Of a DNA stretch of 52,674 bases, positions 48,240 through 52,674 are shown piece after piece. Below the pieces are notes generated by a model. It did not search any database and was not told the origin of the DNA. It saw only the letters and a program-made list of their open reading frames with translations. Source of the DNA: an uncultured Acidimicrobiaceae bacterium. Lineage in GTDB: Bacteria > Actinomycetota > Acidimicrobiia > Spongiisociales > UBA5794. Position 1 is the first letter of the stretch; the number at the start of each line of letters is the position of its first letter. Location of the stretch: assembly GCA_947259365.1 (NCBI GenBank), contig CAMYMC010000037.1, forward strand, positions 1 to 52,674. The letters are read 5' to 3'. Position numbers and translations under genes: made by a program.

Positions 48240-48943
48240 GGTGGTCGAAAGCCTGGATCGTCGCCCGCATCGACCTGCGCCGGCTCGTGCTGAGCCGTGA
48301 CTACTGGGTGCCGCTGCTGGTCCTTTCCGGGATCTTCTTCGTCTTCATGCCTGCCGTGCTGCTCAGCGTGGTGACCGTCGATCGTGATCTCGACATCGTG
48401 AACCAGATCTCGGACGTGCTGGAGTCGCTCCCCGGGGCTATACAGGACAACCTCGTCGGCGACTCCCCTCGGGCCCGTGGCGCCTACGCCCTCGCCGTGT
48501 ACCTCATCGCCCCGATCGCCATCGTCGTCCCGCTGACGATCTCCTCGGCGGTGGCGGCCTCGTCGATCGTCGGCGAGCGGGAGCGGGGCACCGGGGAGTT
48601 CCTCGCCCACTCGCCGCTCACCGAGCGTGAGATCTACGTCGGCAAGATCATCGCCTCGCTCATCCCCGGCTACGTGGCCGCCCTCGGCGGGTTCGGGGTG
48701 TACGCCCTCATCGTGAATCTTCGGGTCGGGCCGCTCTTCGGGGGGTGGTTCTTCCCGACGACGGGGTGGTGGCCGATCATCCTCGGGTCGTACGCCGTCT
48801 CCAGCGGCGTCGTCGTCGACCCGACGATGGGCGCCCTCGTCTTCGGGGTCGTCGCCTGGCTCCTCGCCGGCTTCGGGCTCGCCCGCGGGTCGCGGGTGCT
48901 GCGACGCGACACGCTGCTCGGGGTCGGGATCGAGACCCGCTGA
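48236..48943 (+). CDS. ABC-2 type exporter permease
   Basis: Membrane subunit of 235 aa. Hydrophobic segments lie at about residues 22-44, 92-115, 134-160, 172-192 and 196-217. The first carries LVLSRDYWVPLLVLSGIFFVFMPAVLL after a basic start RWSKAWIVARIDLRRL; VGERERGTGEFLAHSPLTEREIYVGKIIASLIPGYVAAL is the cytoplasmic ABC-2 family signature (about 117-150). It is a little shorter than the usual six-helix permeases. Its GTG overlaps the ATPase stop. It would work as a homodimer with the ATPase. Substrate unknown. Confidence 0.85.
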   Translation: MRWSKAWIVARIDLRRLVLSRDYWVPLLVLSGIFFVFMPAVLLSVVTVDRDLDIVNQISDVLESLPGAIQDNLVGDSPRARGAYALAVYLIAPIAIVVPLTISSAVAASSIVGERERGTGEFLAHSPLTEREIYVGKIIASLIPGYVAALGGFGVYALIVNLRVGPLFGGWFFPTTGWWPIILGSYAVSSGVVVDPTMGALVFGVVAWLLAGFGLARGSRVLRRDTLLGVGIETR

Positions 48944-48974
48944 GCCGCCGGGACACGGGTGAGGCGGGACGCGT

Positions 48975-49007
48975 GAAGGCCCGGGCGGGATCACCACCCG
49001 GGCCTTC
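48975..49007. terminator. Bidirectional terminator hairpin
   Basis: GAAGGCCCGGG (48975-48985) pairs with CCCGGGCCTTC (48997-49007), an 11-bp perfect stem with 11-base loop, between the convergent exporter operon (+) and the LVIVD-type gene (-). On the plus strand GTTGACG follows, without a T-tract. Confidence 0.65.
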
Positions 49008-49024
49008 GTTGACGGTGCGGCGTC

Positions 49025-50308
49025 CTAGAGGGTGAACTCCTGGGTCTGCGGGTTGAGATGGTCGAGCTGAAGCGCTCCGGCCGTCTCCTTCCCACTGAAC
49101 CGGAACACGTTGAGGCCTTCGCCGATGTTCGTCTCGTAGATGAAGTTGTTGTACCAGTACGAACTCCATGCCCCCACGATGTCCAGCCCCAGGAAGTCGA
49201 AGGGCGGTGGCGGCACGGGCGCAGGCGGCGGATCGCTCCACGCCAGCGTCTGCGGATTCTCGGGGTCGGTGAAGTCCACGACCCATGTCCCCGCCTGGTA
49301 GTTGCCGACCACCATGACGTCCCGGCCGCTGCGCAGGGGAACGACGTTGAAGTTGTGGATCGTGCAGTTCTCGGTGGCGGACTGATCCCGGGGAAGCACC
49401 CAGGTCCCCAGCTGCTCACCGGTCAGCGCGTCGAAGAAGAACGCCGACTTGTCCGAGTCGAGGTTCGACGCCTGACAGTTCGCCTGCACGCCACCACCGG
49501 GCTCATGACCGAAAGCGAAGACTTCGCCGTCCCAGGTGAAGGACGCGGCGTGGCCGATGCCGACGCCGTCGATCGCGCGCTCATACAGCAGGTCGGGATT
49601 CTCCAGCGTTCCGCTGCCGGTCAACGTCCACATCGCATAGCCGTCGCCACCGGCGCATGCCGCCAGCATCGCGTCGCCGAGGATCACCGCGGTGTCGTGG
49701 CACGCACGCCCGACCACCTCGGTACGGAGGTACGTCGCACCAGCCGGGTTCCCCAGAGGCACCTCGACGATGTCGATGCCGTCGCACCCGCTACCGGAGT
49801 TGTAGACCAGGAGCCGGTTGTTGGCGGCGTCCGGAACCCCGGTCGCAGTGTGCGATCCGCAACGACCCAGGATCGCACCGGTGCTGAGGTCGACCGAGCC
49901 GACGAGGGCCGGATCCTCGAGGTCGCTGATGTCGAAGATGTGGAGCCCCTCGAAACCTGCCGGCACAGCCACACCGTCACACATCGCCCCCAGGGCGGCC
50001 GGTGAGTTCCACGACCGGACGAGGATCGTGTCCCACACGATCACGTCGCCCTGGTTCCCCTCGCACACCGTCGAGGACACGTGCTTTGGGTTCCCCGGCG
50101 CCGAGATGTCCCGAATGTTGAAGCCCAACCACGACCCCTGGTCCGGGTTGAGCAGGCTCGCCGGTTCCTCGATGTGCCCCATCGGGTGGAGGTTCTTCGT
50201 CCGCGGATCGACATCGTGTATCGCTCCCGCAGGCGCTGCCGGCGCCAGCGCCAGCAGCGTCATGGCCAGCACGGCAACGATGACGTGACGCGTTCTTCCC
50301 CTTCGCAT
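49025..50308 (-). CDS. Secreted beta-propeller-like protein (LVIVD type)
   Basis: Exported protein of 427 aa. Signal peptide: MRRGRTRHVIVAVLAMTLLALAPAAPAGA with a likely cleavage after about residue 29. The body is a series of beta repeats with the LVIVD-like element GLHIFDISDLEDPALVGSVDL, an adjacent WLGFNIRDISAPGNPKHVSS, GIDIVEVPLGNPAGATYLRTEVV and VVGNYQAGTWVVDFTDPENPQTLAW, spaced like blades of a propeller. Ten or more Cys (for example VCEGNQGD, RCGSHTATG, GCDGID, ACHDTA, ACAGGDG, NCQASN, NCTIHNF) suggest disulfides outside the cell. Function unknown. The ATG at 50308 has AAAGGGGA upstream. Confidence 0.8.
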   Translation of the reverse strand: MRRGRTRHVIVAVLAMTLLALAPAAPAGAIHDVDPRTKNLHPMGHIEEPASLLNPDQGSWLGFNIRDISAPGNPKHVSSTVCEGNQGDVIVWDTILVRSWNSPAALGAMCDGVAVPAGFEGLHIFDISDLEDPALVGSVDLSTGAILGRCGSHTATGVPDAANNRLLVYNSGSGCDGIDIVEVPLGNPAGATYLRTEVVGRACHDTAVILGDAMLAACAGGDGYAMWTLTGSGTLENPDLLYERAIDGVGIGHAASFTWDGEVFAFGHEPGGGVQANCQASNLDSDKSAFFFDALTGEQLGTWVLPRDQSATENCTIHNFNVVPLRSGRDVMVVGNYQAGTWVVDFTDPENPQTLAWSDPPPAPVPPPPFDFLGLDIVGAWSSYWYNNFIYETNIGEGLNVFRFSGKETAGALQLDHLNPQTQEFTL

Positions 50309-50656
50309 GGACGTCCCCTTTCTTTGCCCACGAGCGCCCGACCCTACCAGCAGCTGCGATTCCTGCACCCGCACCTGTCACATTGGTTCGAGCGCCCGAA
50401 TCGCCCGAACGCGTCGGCCGGGCCGGCCGTGACGGAACCACACGTGTGACAGGAGGTCCTCCCGCCCGTAACGCCCGGGTGACGGCTCCGCAAAGATCGC
50501 CCCCGACGTTCCACGCCACGGTGGAGCGACCCGACGGGAGGATCTCCTGTGACCCAGGCCTCCTCCACAACCGGCCGCCGCCGGGGGGAGCCTCGTGAAG
50601 GGACCTCCCCCGGAGTCGGCCTGAACTCGGGCGCCGCGCACGCCACAATCGGGGCC
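50309..50656. other. Divergent intergenic region, 348 bases
   Basis: No convincing gene. A TAGGGT box (50346-50341, minus strand) may drive the LVIVD-type gene; a CACAAT box (50644-50649) 7 bases before the GTG at 50657 may drive the CrtI-like gene. A 9-bp inverted repeat, CCTGTCACA (50374-50382) and TGTGACAGG (50445-50453), frames the middle; its right arm overlaps the perfect palindrome CACACGTGTG (50439-50448). The rest shows nothing further. Confidence 0.55.
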
Positions 50657-52087
50657 GTGACAGAGTCCTACGACGCCGTTGTCGTCGGCTCGGGGCCCAA
50701 CGGTCTCGGCGCCGCCGCCGAGCTGGTGCGGCGCGGGCACCGGGTCCTCGTCGTCGAGGGGCGCGACGAGATCGGCGGTGGGTCGCGGACGGCGGCGCTC
50801 ACCGTCGATGGCTACCGGCATGACGTCTGCGCCTCGGTGCACCCGCTGGGGGCGGCATCCCCGCTCTTCAGGCAGCTCCCCCTCGCCGACCACGGCCTCG
50901 AATGGGTCCACCCGCCGGTTCCACTCGCCCACCCCCTCGACCACACGACGGTGGCGCTCCACCGCTCGATCGACGCGACCGCGGTCGGGCTCGGTGCCGA
51001 CGGGGAGGCGTACCGCAGCGTCGCGGTGCCGCTCACGTCGCGCGTCGACGATCTCGTCGACGGGATCATGGGCCCGCTGCTGCGGGTCCCCCGGCATCCA
51101 TTCACCCTGGCCCGCTTCGGTGTCGCCGGGGTGAGGTCGGCGACGGCGTTCTCCGGCCGGTTCACCACCGACGAGGCGAAGGCCTTGTGGGCCGGGCTCG
51201 CCGCTCACTCGCTCGCCCGGCTCGATGCCAGGCTCACGTCCGCCGTGGGCCTCGCCCTCGCCGTGACCGCCGTGACCGGCCACGGGTTCGGTTTCCCGTT
51301 CGCCCGCGGCGGATCGCAGGCGATCGTGGACGCCGTCGCCGGGTACATCACGGCGAACGGCGGCTCGATCCAGACCTCGACCTGGGTGTCGAGCCTCGAC
51401 GAGCTCCCCGGGGCACCCGTCTACCTGCTCGATGTCGCCCCGGGCGCGGCGGCGTCGATCGCCGGCGACCGAGCGTCCCCACGCTCCCGGCGACGGCTGC
51501 GGCGCTGGAAGCACGGGCCCGGCAGCTTCAAGGTCGACTTCGCCCTCTCCGGCCCCGTCCCGTGGAGGGACGAAGTGCTCGCCACCGCCGGCACGATCCA
51601 CCTCGGCGGGAGCGCCGTCGACGTCGAGGCCGCGGAGAAGGCCGCGGCACGGGGCAGGCACACCGACAACCCGTTCGTGCTCGTCTCCCAGCCGTCCATC
51701 GTCGACGCGACGAGAGCACCGGACGGCGCCCATGTGCTGTGGGCCTACTGCCACGTCCCGAGCGGCTCCGGTCGCGACATGACCGAGCCGATCGTGCGCC
51801 AGATCGAGCGCTTCGCCCCCGGATTCCGCTCCCGCATCGTCGGGCACCACACGATGGCGCCGGACGACTACGAGGCCTACAACCCGAACCTCGTCGGGGG
51901 CGACATCGCCGGTGGCAGGTTCGGTGTTCGCCAGACGATCGCCCGTCCCCGGCTCGTCGCCGACCCGTACCGGATCGGCGACGGGGTCTACCTGTGCTCG
52001 GCGTCGACGCCCCCTGGAGCCGGTGTTCACGGCATGTGCGGGTTCCACGCCGCCGCGGCGGCGGCCCGGGCACTGGAGCTGCGCTGA
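50657..52087 (+). CDS. Phytoene-desaturase-like (CrtI family) FAD oxidoreductase
   Basis: Flavoprotein of 476 aa of the amine-oxidase/CrtI group. FAD motif YDAVVVGSGPNGLGAAAELVRRGHRVLVVEGRDEIGGGSRTAAL (about residues 5-48), then HDVCASVHPLGAASPLF, the helix-rich substrate domain, VTGHGFGFPFARGGSQAIVDAVAGYI, DFALSGPVPW and a C-terminal FAD contact YLCSASTPPGAGVHGMCGFHAAAAA. Carotenoid genes are not adjacent, so a desaturase, isomerase or lipid-oxidising role stays open. The GTG at 50657 has a CACAAT box 7 bases upstream and no SD; longer in-frame starts have no conserved residues. It converges on the exonuclease gene at the window edge. Confidence 0.85.
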   Translation: MTESYDAVVVGSGPNGLGAAAELVRRGHRVLVVEGRDEIGGGSRTAALTVDGYRHDVCASVHPLGAASPLFRQLPLADHGLEWVHPPVPLAHPLDHTTVALHRSIDATAVGLGADGEAYRSVAVPLTSRVDDLVDGIMGPLLRVPRHPFTLARFGVAGVRSATAFSGRFTTDEAKALWAGLAAHSLARLDARLTSAVGLALAVTAVTGHGFGFPFARGGSQAIVDAVAGYITANGGSIQTSTWVSSLDELPGAPVYLLDVAPGAAASIAGDRASPRSRRRLRRWKHGPGSFKVDFALSGPVPWRDEVLATAGTIHLGGSAVDVEAAEKAAARGRHTDNPFVLVSQPSIVDATRAPDGAHVLWAYCHVPSGSGRDMTEPIVRQIERFAPGFRSRIVGHHTMAPDDYEAYNPNLVGGDIAGGRFGVRQTIARPRLVADPYRIGDGVYLCSASTPPGAGVHGMCGFHAAAAAARALELR

Positions 52088-52109
52088 GCGGGCTCACGCC
52101 TGGGGGGAT

Positions 52110-52674
52110 TCAATCCCGCCAGCGGTGCGGCCGATCCCGCAGCCGGGTGAACCCGTACCGTCCACAAAACGAGACGTATTCGGAACGCGGCACGCCGCGC
52201 CACTCGAGATCATCGAGCTCGTCGCGGAGGGGCACATCGCGCCGCAGCGTCGCCAGGTCCTTGAAGAGCAGCGCATCTTCCCGTCGGGAGACGAGGGTCT
52301 CGGCGAGCCGCGCCGCCCCCCGCACCTCGACATCCCAGGTGGCGGCGTCGTCGGGGATGTCCTCGATACGGCCGTACCGGGCGAGGAGGACGGCGGAGGA
52401 CTTCGCTCCCCACCCCGGCAGCCCCGGATATCCGTCGGCGGAGTCGCCGACGAGGGCGAGGTAGTCGGGGATCGACTCGGGGGGAACACCGAACTTGTCG
52501 ACGACGTCGCCGGCGTCGATGAACACCCGCTTGCGCCGGTCGTAGCCGACGACCCGGGGGTGGCCGTAGAGCTGGAACATGTCCTTGTCGGGGCTGTGGA
52601 CCACGACCCGGTCGACCTCGTCCGCCCAGCGGTGCGCCGCGGTGGCGAGGGCGTCGTCGGTCTCGTGGTCGTAC
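52110..52674 (-). CDS. 5'-3' exonuclease / flap nuclease domain protein (partial)
   Basis: Gene running off the window; 187 codons are seen, ending at 52110. The preserved part is the C-terminal side of a DNA polymerase I-type 5'-3' exonuclease: YDHETDDALATAAHRWAD with metal-binding Asp residues, VVVHSPDKDMFQLYGHPRVVGYDRRKRVFIDAGDVVDKFGVPPESIPDYLALVGDSADGYPGLPGWGAKSSAVLLARYG (the DxxD and helix-hairpin-helix segments), then about 70 residues ending in RLRDRPHRWRD. No polymerase domain follows the nuclease, so it is a stand-alone enzyme. The N-terminal catalytic Asp/Glu residues lie outside the window. Confidence 0.88.
   Translation of the reverse strand, partial: YDHETDDALATAAHRWADEVDRVVVHSPDKDMFQLYGHPRVVGYDRRKRVFIDAGDVVDKFGVPPESIPDYLALVGDSADGYPGLPGWGAKSSAVLLARYGRIEDIPDDAATWDVEVRGAARLAETLVSRREDALLFKDLATLRRDVPLRDELDDLEWRGVPRSEYVSFCGRYGFTRLRDRPHRWRD

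Overview
The window is GC-rich, densely coded chromosomal DNA from an actinomycete-type bacterium. Actinobacterial signatures include the clpS-DUF2017 pair, a long DivIVA-like coiled-coil protein, a small BldC-like HTH protein, an XRE regulator followed by an HbhA-like Lys/Ala/Pro-tailed protein, heme A synthesis by ctaA/ctaB, and TANNNT -10 boxes. The general style (branched-chain amino acid transporters, an AidB-like acyl-CoA dehydrogenase, an LVIVD-type secreted protein) would suit Acidimicrobiia or a relative, but that placement is inference. I see no transposase, phage gene, CRISPR array or rRNA gene. Layout: 1-1.0 kb holds tRNA-Sec, an Asp-type ferredoxin and a CBS protein. 1.3-7.1 kb is a complete branched-chain amino acid ABC operon (livJHMGF) with an unusually extended LivM. 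7.2-16.6 kb holds an ornithine cyclodeaminase-like protein, a cNMP-domain protein, an FAD oxidoreductase, HflX, a sensorless hybrid kinase, an MFS carrier, GpsA and Tag. 16.7-18.0 kb carries a DAHP-synthase-like/chorismate-mutase fusion behind an apparent aromatic-amino-acid attenuator. 18-23 kb holds a flavin reductase, ctaB-ctaA and an AidB-like flavoprotein. 23-26.5 kb has two alpha/beta hydrolases, a 2Fe-2S ferredoxin and selD. 26.7-34.2 kb has MgtE, a lipoprotein, a class IV aminotransferase, NadE, a GCS2-type ligase and an M20 amidohydrolase. 34.2-36.3 kb is tyrA-aroF. 36.6-41.6 kb holds the XRE/HbhA-like pair, a DUF4332 protein, a MobA-like protein, ald behind a structured leader, and clpS-DUF2017. 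41.8-52.7 kb holds the DivIVA-like protein, a DJ-1 protein, a repeat cluster, YbaN, hemerythrin, YedK, an ABC-2 exporter, the secreted LVIVD-type protein, a CrtI-like oxidoreductase and the cut-off end of a 5'-3' exonuclease gene. Several genes connect. tRNA-Sec and SelD belong to one selenocysteine system, and SelD itself reads an in-frame UGA as selenocysteine, so it is easily annotated too short. Aromatic biosynthesis occurs at two loci. The aroF-tyrA pair looks catalytically normal. The other locus is a chorismate mutase fused to a DAHP-synthase fold that has lost its catalytic residues, preceded by an apparent leaderless leader-peptide ORF rich in Trp/Tyr/Phe codons and an intrinsic terminator. 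A recurrent pattern runs through the window: over twenty genes have a TANNNT box only 6-9 bases before the start codon and no ribosome binding site, which implies leaderless mRNAs. The best candidates for undescribed biology are the aromatic attenuator with its degenerate-DAHPS fusion, and the switch-like RNA leader upstream of alanine dehydrogenase. All calls rest on reading the sequence; no database search, folding program or alignment tool was run.
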